From the NCBI RefSeq assembly GCF_004791025.1, contig NZ_SRUO01000003.1:533130-597129 (forward strand): DNA of 64,000 nucleotides. The letters run 5' to 3'. Positions 34,587 to 45,324 of this stretch are shown here, one piece after another; positions within the stretch are counted from its first letter, which is position 1; each line of letters opens with the position of its first letter. The DNA is from Mesorhizobium sp. M4B.F.Ca.ET.203.01.1.1 (lineage in GTDB: Bacteria > Pseudomonadota > Alphaproteobacteria > Rhizobiales > Rhizobiaceae). The notes below the pieces were generated by a model. That model had not been told where the DNA came from and did not search any database. It worked only from the letters and a program-made list of their open reading frames with translations. The translations under genes were made by a program, and so were the position numbers.

Positions 34587-35714
34587 ATGACCGAGAGATT
34601 CATGCTTAGCCGCCGCGATCTGCTCAGGACCTCTGCCGCCGGAGCGGCGCTCGGTCTGGCCTCGGCGGCCTTTCCAATCCGCAGGGCGTTCGCCGCCTCG
34701 GCGACTGTCGGTTTCATCTATGTCGGCCCCAAGGACGACTACGGCTACAACCAGGCGCATGCCGAAGGCGCCGCCACGCTGAAGAGCATCGAGGGCATTT
34801 CCGTTGTCGAGGAGGAGAACGTTCCCGAGACGGTCGACGTCCAGAAGACCATGGAATCGATGATCAACCTCGACGGCGCCTCGCTGATCTTCCCGACCTC
34901 CTTCGGCTATTTCGATCCGCATATGCTCGCCATGTGCGCGAAGTTCCCCGACGTGCAGTTCCGCCATTGCGGCGGCATGTGGAACAAGGACAAGCACCCG
35001 ATGAACGCCGGTTCCTATTTCGGCTATATCGGCATGGGCCAGTACCTCAACGGCGTCGTCGCCGGTCACACCTCCAAGTCGAAGAAGCTCGGCTTCGTCG
35101 CCGCCAAGCCGATCCCGCAGGTCCTCCTCAACATCAATTCCTTCCTGCTCGGCGCCCGCTCGGTCGATCCGACGATCACCTGCCAGGTGATCTTCACCGG
35201 CGAATGGTCGCTGGCGGTCAAGGAGGCCGAGGCCACCAACGCGCTGGTCGACCAGGGCGCCGACGTCATCACCTGCCATGTCGACAGTCCCAAGGTGGTG
35301 GTCGAGACGGCCGCCGGCCGCGGCGCCTTCGTCTGCGGCTATCACGCCAACCAGAGCCCGCTTGCGCCGGAGAAATACCTGACCGGAGTGGAGTGGAACT
35401 GGGCCAAGGTCTACAAGATGTTCGTCGACGACCTCATCGCCGGCACCCCGCTGCCCAATTTCACCCGCGGCGGCCTGGCCGACGGCTTCGTCAAGATGAG
35501 CCCGCTCGGCCCAGCCGTCAGCGAAGCGGCCCGCAAGCAGTTCGACGGCACGCTGGCCGAAATGATGAAGGGCGGCTTCTCCGTCATCAAGGGTCCGCTG
35601 AAGAGCAACAAGGGCGTCGTCGTCGCCACCGAAGGCCAGGCTTTCGTCGAGACCGCCATCGAGCTCGAAAGCATAAACTATCTCGTCGAGGGCGTCGTCG
35701 GCTCGACCGCCTGA
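34587..35714 (+). CDS. BMP/Med-family ABC transporter binding protein, Tat-exported
   Basis: This 375-residue receptor has a twin-arginine signal (LSRRDLLRTSAAGAALGLASA) and a mature domain of the basic-membrane-protein family: VGFIYVGPKDDYGYNQAHAEGA, then LIFPTSFGYFDPH and FGYIGMGQYLNGVVAGH. Family members bind nucleosides, but rhizobial relatives next to biuret hydrolase are thought to take up biuret-like ureides. ATG at 34587 lies 63 bases after the -12 element. It leads an eight-gene operon. Confidence 0.9.
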   Translation: MTERFMLSRRDLLRTSAAGAALGLASAAFPIRRAFAASATVGFIYVGPKDDYGYNQAHAEGAATLKSIEGISVVEEENVPETVDVQKTMESMINLDGASLIFPTSFGYFDPHMLAMCAKFPDVQFRHCGGMWNKDKHPMNAGSYFGYIGMGQYLNGVVAGHTSKSKKLGFVAAKPIPQVLLNINSFLLGARSVDPTITCQVIFTGEWSLAVKEAEATNALVDQGADVITCHVDSPKVVVETAAGRGAFVCGYHANQSPLAPEKYLTGVEWNWAKVYKMFVDDLIAGTPLPNFTRGGLADGFVKMSPLGPAVSEAARKQFDGTLAEMMKGGFSVIKGPLKSNKGVVVATEGQAFVETAIELESINYLVEGVVGSTA

Positions 35715-35721
35715 GCCGGCG

Positions 35722-35762
35722 GCGTGTCGCCCAAAAGTGCGCAGCGGTTTTGGGCGACACGC
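35722..35762 (+). other. Long intercistronic stem-loop between binding-protein and permease genes
   Basis: Perfect 15-base arms (GCGTGTCGCCCAAAA at 35722-35736, complement at 35748-35762) surround an 11-base loop in the 77-bp gap. The sequence resembles a repeat common in rhizobial intergenic regions. It is the strongest of the hairpins found behind binding-protein genes here. Confidence 0.75.
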
Positions 35763-35791
35763 ATGGAACAACGACGAGTGGAGACGGGACG

Positions 35792-36916
35792 ATGACGGAC
35801 ACCGTGAGCAGCGCCGGCGTGCCGGCCCTTCTCGGCGCCAGGGGATATCGGGCGGCGCTCGAATGGATTGCCAGGCGGGCGGAGGCCTTCGTCATCCCGC
35901 TGGCGGCGCTGGTCGTCGGCATGGTGCTGTTCAGCGTGTTCGTCGCGCTGGTCGGCAAGTCGCCGCTCCAGCTCTACGAGACGATGTGGCGAGGCGGCTT
36001 CGGCTCCTGGTTCTCGATCCAGAACTCGCTGTCGCGCGGCGCGCCGCTCTTGCTCGCGGCGCTCTGCGTGGCGCTGCCGGCGCGCCTCGGGCTGGTCGTC
36101 ATCGGCGGCGAGGGCGCGATCGTGCTCGGCGGCGTCGCGGCCGCCGCCATCGGCGTGGCGCTGAACGGCGCGCCGTCTTTTCTCGTCATCCTCCTCATGG
36201 GCGTGGGGGGTGTGGTCGCCGGCGGCATCTGGATTGGTGCCGTCGGTGCGCTTCGCCATTACCGCGCCGTCAACGAGACCATCTCCAGCCTGCTGATGGC
36301 CTATATTGCCATCGCCCTGATGAACCACCTGGTGGAAGGACCGCTGCGCGATCCGGCCTCGCTCAACAAGCCGTCGACCCAGCCGCTCGCCGACATCTAC
36401 CGCATCGGCAACATTCCGGGCATGGAGGTGCATTGGGGGCTCGGCGTCGGCATCCTCGCCTGCGTGCTATCCTGGCTGCTGATCGAGAAGACCCGCTGGG
36501 GCTTTGCCGCCCGCATCGCCGGCGGCAATGTCAGGGCAGCGCAGGTGCAGGGGCTTGCGGTCGGGCCGCTGATCGTCGGCTTCACCGCGCTTGCCGGCGG
36601 CTTCGCCGGCCTTGCCGGCATGCTGGAGGTCGCAGCCGTGCAAGGCAGCGCGAATGGCTCGCTTGCCGCCGGCTACGGCTACACCGGCATCCTCGTCGCC
36701 TTCCTTGCCCGCCACAATCCGCTCGCCATCATCCCGGTCGCCATCCTGCTTGGCGGCATCGACGCCTCCGGCGGCCTGATCCAGCGCCGCATGGACCTGC
36801 CCGACGCGACCGTGCTGGTGCTGCAGGGCATGCTCTTCATCGTCATCCTGTTCAGCGAGACCTTCTACGGCCGCTTCAAGCTCTTCAACCCCGACCTGTG
36901 GCAGAGGAGCACCTGA
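35792..36916 (+). CDS. Nucleoside/ureide-type ABC transporter permease 1 (BPD_transp_2 family)
   Basis: This 374-residue permease of the branched-chain/nucleoside type has about nine hydrophobic segments. The cytoplasmic loop RWGFAARIAGGNVRAAQVQGL, with its Gly-Asn centre, is the docking element of this family. The start LEWIARRAEAFVIPLAALVVGMVLF matches the larger of two paired permeases. It overlaps the next start by one base (TGATG). Confidence 0.9.
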   Translation: MTDTVSSAGVPALLGARGYRAALEWIARRAEAFVIPLAALVVGMVLFSVFVALVGKSPLQLYETMWRGGFGSWFSIQNSLSRGAPLLLAALCVALPARLGLVVIGGEGAIVLGGVAAAAIGVALNGAPSFLVILLMGVGGVVAGGIWIGAVGALRHYRAVNETISSLLMAYIAIALMNHLVEGPLRDPASLNKPSTQPLADIYRIGNIPGMEVHWGLGVGILACVLSWLLIEKTRWGFAARIAGGNVRAAQVQGLAVGPLIVGFTALAGGFAGLAGMLEVAAVQGSANGSLAAGYGYTGILVAFLARHNPLAIIPVAILLGGIDASGGLIQRRMDLPDATVLVLQGMLFIVILFSETFYGRFKLFNPDLWQRST

Positions 36917-37842
36917 TGGAGACGACCGACATCGGGCTGTGGGGCGTGCCGCTCGCCATGCTGGGCGGCGCCATCCGCGTGTCCACGCCCTTCATCTTCG
37001 TCTCACTGGGCGAAGCCATCACCGAGCGTTCCGGCCGCATCAATCTCGGCCTCGAAGGCACGCTGGTGTTCGGCGCCATGAGCGCCTACGCAGTGGCGGT
37101 AGTGACCGGTTCGCCCTGGCTCGGCCTTTTGGCCGCTGCCTTCGCCGGCCTCTGCTTCGGCCTCTTCCACGGCTGGATCTGCAAGTTCCCGAAGGTCAAC
37201 GACATCGCCATCGGCATCGCCCTGATGCTGTTCGGCTCCGGGCTAGCCTTCTTCTTCGGCAAGCCTTTCATCCAGCCCTCGGCGCCCGACCTGCCGGCGA
37301 TCCCGTTCGGCGCCTGGTCGAGCATTCCGCAGGTGCAGGCGGCGCTCAACGTCAACGTGCTGTTCCTGATCGGCGCGGCGCTTGCCGTCTTCCTCTGGTG
37401 GGCCTTCCGCAACACCCGTGTCGGCCTGATCGTGCGTGTCGTCGGCGACAGCGCCGATGCCGCGCGCGCCATGGGCCTCAACCCGAACACGGTGCGCCTG
37501 CTGGCCACCGGCGCCGGCGGCGCGCTGGCCGGCATCGGCGGCGCCTATCTGTCGCTCTACTATCCCGGCAGCTGGACCGAGCGCATCTCGTCGGGCCAGG
37601 GGCTGATGGCGGTGGCGCTGGTCATCTTCGCGCGCTGGAACCCGCTCGGCTGCTTTGCCGCCGCGCTGCTGTTCGGCGGCGCCGGCGCCCTCGGGCCGGC
37701 GCTGCAGTCGGTGGGCGTCACGCAAGGCTACTACCTGTTCTACGCCGCGCCCTACATCCTCACCCTTGTCATCATGATCGCCACCTCGTCACCGAGCCGC
37801 ACACTCGCCGGCGCGCCCGGCGAACTGTCGATCACCAAGTGA
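36916..37842 (+). CDS. Nucleoside/ureide-type ABC transporter permease 2 (BPD_transp_2 family)
   Basis: This 308-residue permease has the family block [20 protein letters not shown] near residue 36 and the loop [22 protein letters not shown] before the C-terminal helices. It is the smaller partner. Together with the BMP receptor and the double ATPase it forms a complete importer. The hydrolase gene follows after 40 bp. Confidence 0.9.
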   Translation: METTDIGLWGVPLAMLGGAIRVSTPFIFVSLGEAITERSGRINLGLEGTLVFGAMSAYAVAVVTGSPWLGLLAAAFAGLCFGLFHGWICKFPKVNDIAIGIALMLFGSGLAFFFGKPFIQPSAPDLPAIPFGAWSSIPQVQAALNVNVLFLIGAALAVFLWWAFRNTRVGLIVRVVGDSADAARAMGLNPNTVRLLATGAGGALAGIGGAYLSLYYPGSWTERISSGQGLMAVALVIFARWNPLGCFAAALLFGGAGALGPALQSVGVTQGYYLFYAAPYILTLVIMIATSSPSRTLAGAPGELSITK

Positions 37843-37882
37843 CCGCATCCCAGGAACCGCTCGCGAGACCGGAGTTTTTGCC

Positions 37883-38584
37883 ATGAACGCCAGAGCCGAG
37901 ATCACCCAGCGCTACATCGACGCCGATCCCTATCCCTGGCCCTACAATGGCGACCTGAGGCCGGACAACACGGCGTTGATCATCATCGACATGCAGACCG
38001 ATTTCTGCGGGCCGGGCGGCTATGTCGACCACATGGGCTATGACCTGTCGCTGGTCAGGGCGCCGATCGAGCCGATCAAGGCGGTGCTCTCGGCGATGCG
38101 GGCCAAGGGCTACACCATCATCCACACGCGCGAGGGCCATCGTCCCGACCTCGCCGACCTGCCCGCCAACAAGCGCTGGCGCTCGCGCCGCATCAATGCC
38201 GGCATCGGCGACCCCGGTCCTTGCGGACGCATCCTGGTGCGCGGCGAGCCGGGCTGGGACATCATCCCCGACCTCTATCCGGCCGAGGGCGAGCCGATCA
38301 TCGACAAGCCGGGCAAGGGCTCGTTCTGCGCAACCGATCTCGAGCTGATCCTCAACCAGCGCGGCATCGCCAACATCGTGCTTACCGGCATCACCACCGA
38401 CGTCTGCGTTCACACCACCATGCGCGAGGCCAACGATCGCGGCTTCGAATGCGTGATGCTGGAGGATTGCTGCGGAGCCACCGACCACGGCAACCATCTG
38501 GCGGCGATCAAGATGATCAAGATGCAGGGCGGTGTGTTCGGCGCGGTGTCGAATTCCGCCGCGCTCGTCGCCCAGCTGCCGTGA
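37883..38584 (+). CDS. biuH: Biuret hydrolase (biuret amidohydrolase)
   Basis: This 233-residue cysteine hydrolase of the isochorismatase-like fold should convert biuret to allophanate and ammonia in the cytoplasm. The catalytic triad falls at Asp36 (IIIDMQTDF), Lys142 ([10 protein letters not shown]) and Cys175 ([15 protein letters not shown]). As I recall it, the same residues at the same numbers act in the characterised Rhizobium leguminosarum enzyme, and the N-terminal [10 protein letters not shown] block also agrees. It lies between transporter genes, so import and first hydrolysis are co-expressed. Allophanate hydrolase is encoded four genes downstream. Confidence 0.9.
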   Translation: MNARAEITQRYIDADPYPWPYNGDLRPDNTALIIIDMQTDFCGPGGYVDHMGYDLSLVRAPIEPIKAVLSAMRAKGYTIIHTREGHRPDLADLPANKRWRSRRINAGIGDPGPCGRILVRGEPGWDIIPDLYPAEGEPIIDKPGKGSFCATDLELILNQRGIANIVLTGITTDVCVHTTMREANDRGFECVMLEDCCGATDHGNHLAAIKMIKMQGGVFGAVSNSAALVAQLP

Positions 38585-38594
38585 GGAACCGGCG

Positions 38595-40124
38595 ATGAGC
38601 GGAACTCACAGAAAGGCGATCGGCGTCGAGACCATCGGCATGACCATGCGTTTCGGCGCCTTCACTGCACTCGACGACGTCTCGATCAAGGTGCCGGCAG
38701 GTTCCTTCCATGCTCTGCTCGGCGAGAACGGCGCCGGCAAGTCGACGCTGGTCAAATGCATGATGGGTTTCTACCGCCCGACGTCGGGCGACATGCTGGT
38801 CGACGGCCGGGAGGTCGCGATCGCCAGCCCCAGGGATGCTTCGGCGCTGGGCCTCGGCATGGTCTACCAGCATTTCACGCTGGTGCCTTCGCTGACCGGC
38901 GCCGAGAACCTGGTCATCTCGCGAGAAAAGGTGCCCGGCGTCATTGACTGGCGCAAGGAGCGCGGCGCGCTCGCCGCCTTCATGGAGCGCATGCCGTTCA
39001 AACTGCCGCTCGACGTCAAGGTGGCCGAGCTTGCCGCCGGCGAGAAACAGAAGCTGGAGATCATCAAGCAGCTTTACCTCGGCCGCAATTTCCTGGTGCT
39101 GGACGAGCCGACATCCGTGCTCACCCCGGGCGAGGCGCAGGAAGTGCTTGGCCTGGTGCGCGGCATGACGAAGGCCGGCGATCTCACCGTGCTGATGATC
39201 TCCCACAAATTCCACGAGGTCACTGCATTCGCCGACGACATCACAGTGCTGCGCAAGGGCAGGCTCACCGGGACCGGCAAAGTGTCAGACCTTTCCCACA
39301 GGGAGATGGCGGCGATGATGATCGGCGACCAGCCGATCGCTGCACTCGACAGCCGTCTCGAGCCCAGGGCGGACGCCGAGATTGTGCTCAAGGTGAAAGC
39401 GCTGAAAGCACTGGACCGCACCGGTCTCAAATCGATCGACATCGCCGACCTCGGCGTGCGCTCCGGCGAGATCGTCGGCATCGCCGGCATCTCCGGCAAC
39501 GGCCAGAAGGAGTTCCTGGAGGTGCTGGCGGGCCAGCGTGCCCGCGACCAGGGCGAAGTCATGGTTCGAGGAACGGCCTATGCGGCGACGCGCGCCGAGG
39601 CGCGCGCGCTCAATGTGCGCCTGATCCCGGAGGAACCGCTGAAGAATGCCTGCGCGCCAAGGATGACGGTCGCCGAGAACATCGCCTTCCGCACCTTCGA
39701 CGTCGACGGCAGCGGCAGGCCGGTGAGCTGGATCAGCGCTGGCGCCATCAAATCCTTCAGCGCCCGCCTGGTCGAGCAGTTCAAGGTCAAGACCGCATCG
39801 CTCTCCTCGCCGATCGCCTCGCTGTCGGGCGGCAACGTGCAGCGCGCGGTGCTCGCCCGCGAACTGACGGGCGAGGTCGATCTGCTGATCGTCTCCAACC
39901 CCTGCTTCGGGCTCGACTTCTCCGCCGTCGCCGAGATCCGCGCCCGCATCATGAAGGCACGCAACGCGGGCGCCGCGGTGCTGCTGATGTCGGAGGACCT
40001 CGACGAGTTGCTGGAGCTTTCCGACCGCATCCTCGTCATGTCCGACGGCGCGCTCGTCTACGAGACGCCGATCGCGCAGGCGAGCGTGCAGACGATCGGC
40101 GAGCACATGGCGGGGCATCACTGA
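38595..40124 (+). CDS. Nucleoside/ureide-type ABC transporter ATPase with two ATPase domains
   Basis: This 509-residue protein has two fused ABC domains. The first has Walker [11 protein letters not shown]-loop [12 protein letters not shown], signature variant LAAGEKQK and Walker [13 protein letters not shown]. The second has a degenerate Walker A (GISGNGQKE), signature LSGGNVQR and a Walker [13 protein letters not shown] in which the catalytic Glu position is not Glu. Only one site is therefore expected to hydrolyse ATP well, a common state in this family. ATG at 38595 has GAGG upstream. Its stop overlaps the next start by one base. Confidence 0.9.
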   Translation: MSGTHRKAIGVETIGMTMRFGAFTALDDVSIKVPAGSFHALLGENGAGKSTLVKCMMGFYRPTSGDMLVDGREVAIASPRDASALGLGMVYQHFTLVPSLTGAENLVISREKVPGVIDWRKERGALAAFMERMPFKLPLDVKVAELAAGEKQKLEIIKQLYLGRNFLVLDEPTSVLTPGEAQEVLGLVRGMTKAGDLTVLMISHKFHEVTAFADDITVLRKGRLTGTGKVSDLSHREMAAMMIGDQPIAALDSRLEPRADAEIVLKVKALKALDRTGLKSIDIADLGVRSGEIVGIAGISGNGQKEFLEVLAGQRARDQGEVMVRGTAYAATRAEARALNVRLIPEEPLKNACAPRMTVAENIAFRTFDVDGSGRPVSWISAGAIKSFSARLVEQFKVKTASLSSPIASLSGGNVQRAVLARELTGEVDLLIVSNPCFGLDFSAVAEIRARIMKARNAGAAVLLMSEDLDELLELSDRILVMSDGALVYETPIAQASVQTIGEHMAGHH

Positions 40125-40792
40125 TGGCGGAAATCGCGGCGCAGCCTTTCGCCTTTGCCTTCAGGCCCGAGACGACGGCGCTCATCGTCATCGACATGCA
40201 GCGCGACTTCGCCGAGTCGGGCGGCTTCGGCGCCAGCCTCGGCAATGACGTCGGCCGGGTGGTGGCGATCGTGCCGACCGTGAAGAAGCTGATCGAGGGC
40301 TTTCGCGCCGCCGGCCTGCCGGTGATTCACACCATGGAGTGCCACAGGCCCGACTTGTCGGACCTGCCGCCCGCCAAGCGCGACCGCGGCAAGCCGACGA
40401 TCCGCATCGGCGATGTCGGACCGATGGGACGCGTGCTGATCGCCGGCGAGCCCGGCACGGCGATCCTCGACGAACTCGCGCCATTGCCCGGCGAGATCGT
40501 CATCGAGAAGCCCGGCAAGGGCGCCTTCTACGCGACCGGCCTCGGCGACGACCTGAAGCGGCTAGGCGCCCGCCAACTGGTCTTTGCCGGCGTCACCACC
40601 GAGGTTTGCGTGCAGACGACGATGCGCGAGGCCAACGACCGCGGCTATGAATGCCTGGTCGCGGAGGATGCGACGGAAAGCTATTTTCCCGAGTTCAAGG
40701 CGGCCGCGCTCGCCATGATCAGGGCGCAAGGCGCGATCATCGGCTGGACGGCGACGACCGATCAGGTGCTCGAGGGGATTGCGAATGCCTAA
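40124..40792 (+). CDS. Second isochorismatase-like cysteine hydrolase (ureide amidohydrolase)
   Basis: This 222-residue paralogue of biuret hydrolase keeps the triad Asp24 (VIDMQRDF), Lys129 (IEKPGKGAF) and Cys162 ([15 protein letters not shown]). It lacks the [11 protein letters not shown]-terminal block and the GNHLAAIKM segment of BiuH, so it probably has another substrate. Candidates known in the superfamily are triuret, ureidoacrylate (RutB) and N-carbamoyl compounds. Its place between the ATPase and the allophanate branch suggests a compound that feeds biuret or allophanate. Confidence 0.85.
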   Translation: MAEIAAQPFAFAFRPETTALIVIDMQRDFAESGGFGASLGNDVGRVVAIVPTVKKLIEGFRAAGLPVIHTMECHRPDLSDLPPAKRDRGKPTIRIGDVGPMGRVLIAGEPGTAILDELAPLPGEIVIEKPGKGAFYATGLGDDLKRLGARQLVFAGVTTEVCVQTTMREANDRGYECLVAEDATESYFPEFKAAALAMIRAQGAIIGWTATTDQVLEGIANA

Positions 40793-41135
40793 TCTCAGTT
40801 TTGCCGGCCTGCTTGACGGCGGCTGGCGCGATCTGGCGTTCGAGCCTTTCCGCGACGGCATCGGCGTGCACTGGCTGCTCAAGGGCGGGCCGGTCGAGCC
40901 GTCGGTCGCGGTCCTCAAATACCAGCCGGGCGCCGGCGTGCCACGCCACCGTCATGTCGGGCTGGAAACCATCGTCGTGCTGGAAGGCACCCAGAGCGAC
41001 GAGAACGGCGACTATCCGGCGGGCAGCGTGATCCTCAATCCGGTCGGCACCGAGCATTCGGTGTGGACGAAGGACGGTTGCGTCGTCCTGATCCAGTGGG
41101 ACCTGCCGGTGATCATTCTGGGGGAGACGAGATGA
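40785..41135 (+). CDS. ChrR-like cupin protein
   Basis: This 116-residue cupin has the motif [25 protein letters not shown] (two His and one Glu, about residues 49-73, split by normal spacing) and a second His in [13 protein letters not shown] at 40785 lies within the end of the upstream hydrolase gene and has GAGGGG upstream. It overlaps the allophanate hydrolase start. Its function is unknown; a metal-dependent accessory or sensor role in ureide breakdown is possible. Confidence 0.82.
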   Translation: MPNLSFAGLLDGGWRDLAFEPFRDGIGVHWLLKGGPVEPSVAVLKYQPGAGVPRHRHVGLETIVVLEGTQSDENGDYPAGSVILNPVGTEHSVWTKDGCVVLIQWDLPVIILGETR

Positions 41136-42964
41136 GCGACATCCATTTCGATATCGGCAGCCTGCACGCGGCCTACCAAGCCGGCATCGGCATCGCCGAG
41201 GTGATCGATACGGTGCTGGCCCGCATCGCGGCGGCCGCCGACCCCGGCATCTTCATCCACCTTGCGACGAGAGCCGAGATGCTGGCTGAGGCCGAAGCGC
41301 TCTGCCCGTTCGACCCCGTGGCCATGCCGCTCTGGGGCATCCCCTTCGCCGTCAAGGACAATATCGATGTCGCCGGCATGCCGACCACGGCCGCCTGCGC
41401 CGAATTTGCCTACACGCCCGCAAGCGACGCAACCGTGGTGGCGAGGCTCAAGGCTGCGGGCGCCCTGGTCGTGGGCAAGACCAATCTCGACCAGTTCGCC
41501 ACCGGCCTCGTCGGCGTGCGCACGCCATGGCCGATCCCGAGGAATGCGATCGATCTGAAGCTGGTGCCGGGCGGCTCCTCCTCCGGCTCGGCGGTGGCGA
41601 CGGCGCGCGGCATCGTCTCCTTCGCACTCGGCACCGATACCGCCGGCTCGGGCCGCATTCCGGCCGGCCTCAACAGCATCGTCGGACTGAAGCCGACCGT
41701 CGGCGCACTGTCGACGGCCGGCGTCGTGCCGGCCTGCCGGACGCTCGACTGCGTGTCGGTCTTCGCGCTGACCGTCGACGACGCCTACGCGGTATTCTCC
41801 ATCGCCGCCGCGCGCGACGCAACCGATCCGTATTCGCGTGACGTCGCCGTCCACCCGCTCGTGGCGCACGCCCCGGTGCTGAACGTCGGCATCCCGGTAA
41901 AAGCCGACCTGAAATTCTTCGGCGATACGGCGATGCAGGCCGGCTTCGAGGCCTCGCTTGCCATGCTGTCGCGGCTCGGTTGCCGGCTTGTCGAGATCCC
42001 GTTCGGCGACTTCTACGCCACCGCCGATCTGCTCTACGAAGGCGCCTGGGTGACGGAGCGCTATGCAGCGATCCGCGATTTCTTCGAGGTGAATGAAGCA
42101 GCGCTCCATCCGGTGACGCGCAAGATCATCGGCGGCGCCCGAAACCTGTCGGCGGCCGACGCCTTCCGCGGCTTCTATGCCTTGCAGGCCTACAAGGCCC
42201 GGCTCGCCCCGGTGATCGCCTCCGTAGACCTGTTCTGCGTGCCGACCGCGCCGACCCACTACACCGTCGATGCCGTGCTTGCCGATCCGATCGCCACCAA
42301 CAGCCGGCTCGGCACCTACACCAATTTCGTCAATCTGCTCGACATGTGCGGCATCGCCGTGCCCACCGGCACGCGCGACGACGGTCTGCCGATGAGCGTG
42401 ACCCTGCTGGCGACTGCCGGACGAGACGGCCTTGCGGCATCCGTCGCGCGCGACCTCCACTCGGCGAGCGGCCTCGCCCTCGGCGCGACCGGTTGGCGGC
42501 AGTCGAGCGCACAGCCTGTCGGCGCATCGGCCGAGGACGGCACGATCGAGTTGGTGGTGGTTGGCGCGCATCTTTCGGGAATGCCGCTCAACGGCCAGCT
42601 GAAGGAGGCCGGCGCGCGCTTCTGCAGGGCGGCGCGGACCAGCTCTTCTTACAAGCTCTATGAGCTTGCCGGCCAGACCACACCCAAACCGGGGCTCATC
42701 CGGGTCGGCAGCGGCGGCGCCGCGATCGAGGTCGAGGTCTGGCGGCTTTGCGCCGATGCCTTCGGCCGTTTCGTCGCCGCCATTCCGCCGCCGCTCGGCA
42801 TCGGCACCATCGAGCTCAACGACGGCACATCGGCGAAAGGATTCCTGGCCGAAACCGCCGGCCTGCTGGCTGCGACGGACATCTCCGCCTATGGCGGCTG
42901 GCGCAATTTCGTCGCCAGGACCCACGAGGCGCGGCGGCAACTGGAAAGCGTTCCCTCCAGATGA
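41132..42964 (+). CDS. atzF: Allophanate hydrolase
   Basis: This 610-residue enzyme cleaves allophanate to ammonia and CO2. The amidase-signature domain (about 1-440) carries the Ser-cisSer-Lys triad: Lys75 (FAVKDNID), Ser149 (PGGSSSGS) and Ser173 (TDTAGSGR), with the 24-residue spacing seen in AtzF. A C-terminal domain from about 460 (VVGAHLSGMPLNGQLK, KPGLIRVGSGGAAIEVEVW) matches the second domain of AtzF-type enzymes. ATG at 41132 overlaps the cupin stop. With BiuH it gives a complete biuret route. Confidence 0.92.
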   Translation: MSDIHFDIGSLHAAYQAGIGIAEVIDTVLARIAAAADPGIFIHLATRAEMLAEAEALCPFDPVAMPLWGIPFAVKDNIDVAGMPTTAACAEFAYTPASDATVVARLKAAGALVVGKTNLDQFATGLVGVRTPWPIPRNAIDLKLVPGGSSSGSAVATARGIVSFALGTDTAGSGRIPAGLNSIVGLKPTVGALSTAGVVPACRTLDCVSVFALTVDDAYAVFSIAAARDATDPYSRDVAVHPLVAHAPVLNVGIPVKADLKFFGDTAMQAGFEASLAMLSRLGCRLVEIPFGDFYATADLLYEGAWVTERYAAIRDFFEVNEAALHPVTRKIIGGARNLSAADAFRGFYALQAYKARLAPVIASVDLFCVPTAPTHYTVDAVLADPIATNSRLGTYTNFVNLLDMCGIAVPTGTRDDGLPMSVTLLATAGRDGLAASVARDLHSASGLALGATGWRQSSAQPVGASAEDGTIELVVVGAHLSGMPLNGQLKEAGARFCRAARTSSSYKLYELAGQTTPKPGLIRVGSGGAAIEVEVWRLCADAFGRFVAAIPPPLGIGTIELNDGTSAKGFLAETAGLLAATDISAYGGWRNFVARTHEARRQLESVPSR

Positions 42965-43030
42965 ACGGAGGGGCCAGCCGGATCGGCAGGGTTCAAGGCC
43001 CGCCTCGCTGAAGGGTTCGGGGGAGCAGCC

Positions 43031-44215
43031 TCAGGCCAGTTCGAACCGCTCCACCGCCCGCATGATGCCGCGCAATTCGGCAAGGCCCTTGAGCCGCCCG
43101 ATCAGCGAATAGCCGGGGTTGATCCTGGTCTTGCCGATGTCGTCGGCAAGCAGGTGGCCATGATCCGGACGCATCGGGATGCGCCAGTCGGACCGGCCTT
43201 CCTTGCGCCGCCGCGCCCCCTCCTTCATCAGCGCCAGGATGACCGCCGCCATGTCGGTCGAGCCCTCCAGATGCTCGGCCTCGTAGAAGGAGCCGTCCGC
43301 CTCGCGCGTCACGTTGCGCAGATGCGCAAAATGGATCCTTGGCGCGAATTCCCCGATCATCGCGACAAGATCGTTGTCGGCGCGCACGCCGTAGGAGCCG
43401 GTGCAGAAGGTCAGGCCGTTGGCCGGGCTGTCGACCGTCTCCAGGATGAAGCGCGCGTCGGCGGCGGTGGAGACGACCCGCGGCAGCCCGAACAGCGAGA
43501 AGGGCGGATCGTCCGGGTGGATGCACATGCGCGCCCCGACCTCCTCGGCGACCGGGATGATCTCCTTCAGGAACCAGGCCAGGTTGGCGCGCAGTTCAGC
43601 CGGGCCGATCGCGTCGTAATCGGCGAGCGCCTCGCGCATCGTCTCGCGATTGTACTTGCGCTCGGTGGCCGGCAGGCCGGCGATCAGGTTGCGCTCGACC
43701 TTTTCGATCTGCTCGTCGCTGAGCGATTTCAGCCGCGCTTCCGCTTCCTCGAGACGCGCCGGGCTGTAGCTCGCCTCGGCATTCTTGCGCTTAAGCACGA
43801 AGACGTCATAGGCGGCGAAGTCGATCGCATCGAAACGCAACGCGTAGCCGGTGGTCGCCAGCCGGTACATGAGATCGGTGCGGGTCCAGTCGACCACCGG
43901 CATGAAATTGTAGCAGATGGTGGAGATGCCGGCCTTGGCCAGCGCCCTAATCGTGTCCTTGTACCAGCCGGCATAGCGCTGCCGCTCCGCAGAACCGATC
44001 TTGATCGAGTTGTGGACGGGAATGCTTTCCACCACCGACCAGGTGAGCCCGGCCGCCTCGACGATGCGCTTGCGCTCGAGGATGGCATCGAGCGGCCAGG
44101 CGCTGCCGTCATAGATGTTGTGCAAGGCCGTCACGATGCCGGTCGCTCCGGCCTGCTTGATATGGTCGAGCGTGACCGGATCGTCCGGCCCGTACCAGCG
44201 CCAGCATTGTTCCAT
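43031..44215 (-). CDS. uxuA: Mannonate dehydratase
   Basis: This 394-residue enzyme dehydrates D-mannonate to 2-keto-3-deoxygluconate in glucuronate breakdown. It begins [16 protein letters not shown], and shows [20 protein letters not shown] split by normal spacing, metal-site blocks [21 protein letters not shown] and the C-terminal [12 protein letters not shown] at 44215 gives the usual UxuA length; the longer frame upstream has no family match. It is convergent with the allophanate hydrolase and divergent from an SDR gene. Confidence 0.92.
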   Translation of the reverse strand: MEQCWRWYGPDDPVTLDHIKQAGATGIVTALHNIYDGSAWPLDAILERKRIVEAAGLTWSVVESIPVHNSIKIGSAERQRYAGWYKDTIRALAKAGISTICYNFMPVVDWTRTDLMYRLATTGYALRFDAIDFAAYDVFVLKRKNAEASYSPARLEEAEARLKSLSDEQIEKVERNLIAGLPATERKYNRETMREALADYDAIGPAELRANLAWFLKEIIPVAEEVGARMCIHPDDPPFSLFGLPRVVSTAADARFILETVDSPANGLTFCTGSYGVRADNDLVAMIGEFAPRIHFAHLRNVTREADGSFYEAEHLEGSTDMAAVILALMKEGARRRKEGRSDWRIPMRPDHGHLLADDIGKTRINPGYSLIGRLKGLAELRGIMRAVERFELA

Positions 44216-44390
44216 GAGTGCCTCTTTCCTGATTCCGGCGGACCTTATTGTCGGCCTTGACGGCGAGTCAAATCGGGCAGCCAAAGTCGACGGGACGCGC
44301 GTTCTTGTCGCCCGTCATCCAGCGCATTATGAGGATCGGCAACGGCGCCGCGCGCCAGAAAATCCCGGCGGACAATCACGGAGTTTGGCA

Positions 44391-45173
44391 ATGAAGGATT
44401 TCGACGGCAAGGTCGCCCTGGTGACGGGGACGACCGGGATCGGCCTGGCAAGCGCCAGGCGCCTGGCGGCGGGCGGGGCGGCGATCATCGCGCTCGGCAT
44501 CGACGAGCACGCCAATGCGGCGATGCAGGCCGAATTCGACCGCAACGGCGCCGCCGCGCTGGTGGCGACTGTCGATGTGTCCGTGCCGGACCAGGTCGCC
44601 CAGGCGATCGCCGACGGTGTCGGCCGCTTCGGCGGGCTGGACGTCATCGTCAACTCCGCAGCCGTCCATCCCTACGGCACCGCCACCGGCACCGATTTCG
44701 AGACCTGGAACCGGGCGATGTCCGTCAATGTCGGTTCCATCTACCTCACCGCCCACTACGGCATCCCCGAGATGATCAAGCGCGGCGGCGGCGCCATCGT
44801 CAACGTCGCCTCGGTGCAAGGCACTGCCTGCCAGCAGAACGTCGCCGCCTATGCCACCACCAAGGGCGCCATCCACACGCTGACGCGCTCGCTGGCGCTC
44901 GACTATGCCCGCCAGGGCATCCGCGTGAATTCGGTCAGCCCGGGGTCGGTCCGCACGCCGATCCTCGAGAGGGCCGCGCGCGGCGACGACCCGAACGCCG
45001 ACATCGAGGCCGCCTTCAAGCGCTTCGGCGAGGCGCACCCGCTCGGCCGCATCGGCGAGCCGGAGGAAGTGGCCGAACTCATCGCCTTCCTGTGCTCGTC
45101 CAAGGCAAGCTTCTGCACCGGCGCCGACTACAGGATCGACGGCGGCCTGCTGGCCGGCATTGGCGTCAGATGA
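44391..45173 (+). CDS. Short-chain dehydrogenase/reductase, probably sugar-acid related
   Basis: This 260-residue SDR has TGTTGIGLASA (cofactor turn), NSAAVHPYG, Ser in NVASVQG and the catalytic YATTKGA. It is divergent from mannonate dehydratase across 175 bp and starts behind GGAG. Fructuronate/mannonate oxidoreductases of the SDR class would fit this neighbourhood, but the substrate is not proven by sequence. Confidence 0.88.
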   Translation: MKDFDGKVALVTGTTGIGLASARRLAAGGAAIIALGIDEHANAAMQAEFDRNGAAALVATVDVSVPDQVAQAIADGVGRFGGLDVIVNSAAVHPYGTATGTDFETWNRAMSVNVGSIYLTAHYGIPEMIKRGGGAIVNVASVQGTACQQNVAAYATTKGAIHTLTRSLALDYARQGIRVNSVSPGSVRTPILERAARGDDPNADIEAAFKRFGEAHPLGRIGEPEEVAELIAFLCSSKASFCTGADYRIDGGLLAGIGVR

Positions 45174-45324
45174 GGGCATCGACGGCAGCGGGACGGATGG
45201 CCGCCGCCCGCACTTGCGGCGGCGCGCTTTAACCGTCTATCGTGGTTCGAAAGCCCGTAACGCATCCGGCCCGCCGACAGAGCGACTGGGCAGTTTTCAG
45301 GACGAGTGAAGCAACGCATCGCCA

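Noticed and set aside
41012..42940. 642-codon antisense frame over allophanate hydrolase
   Set aside because: AtzF on the plus strand has a complete catalytic triad; the antisense product is low-complexity.
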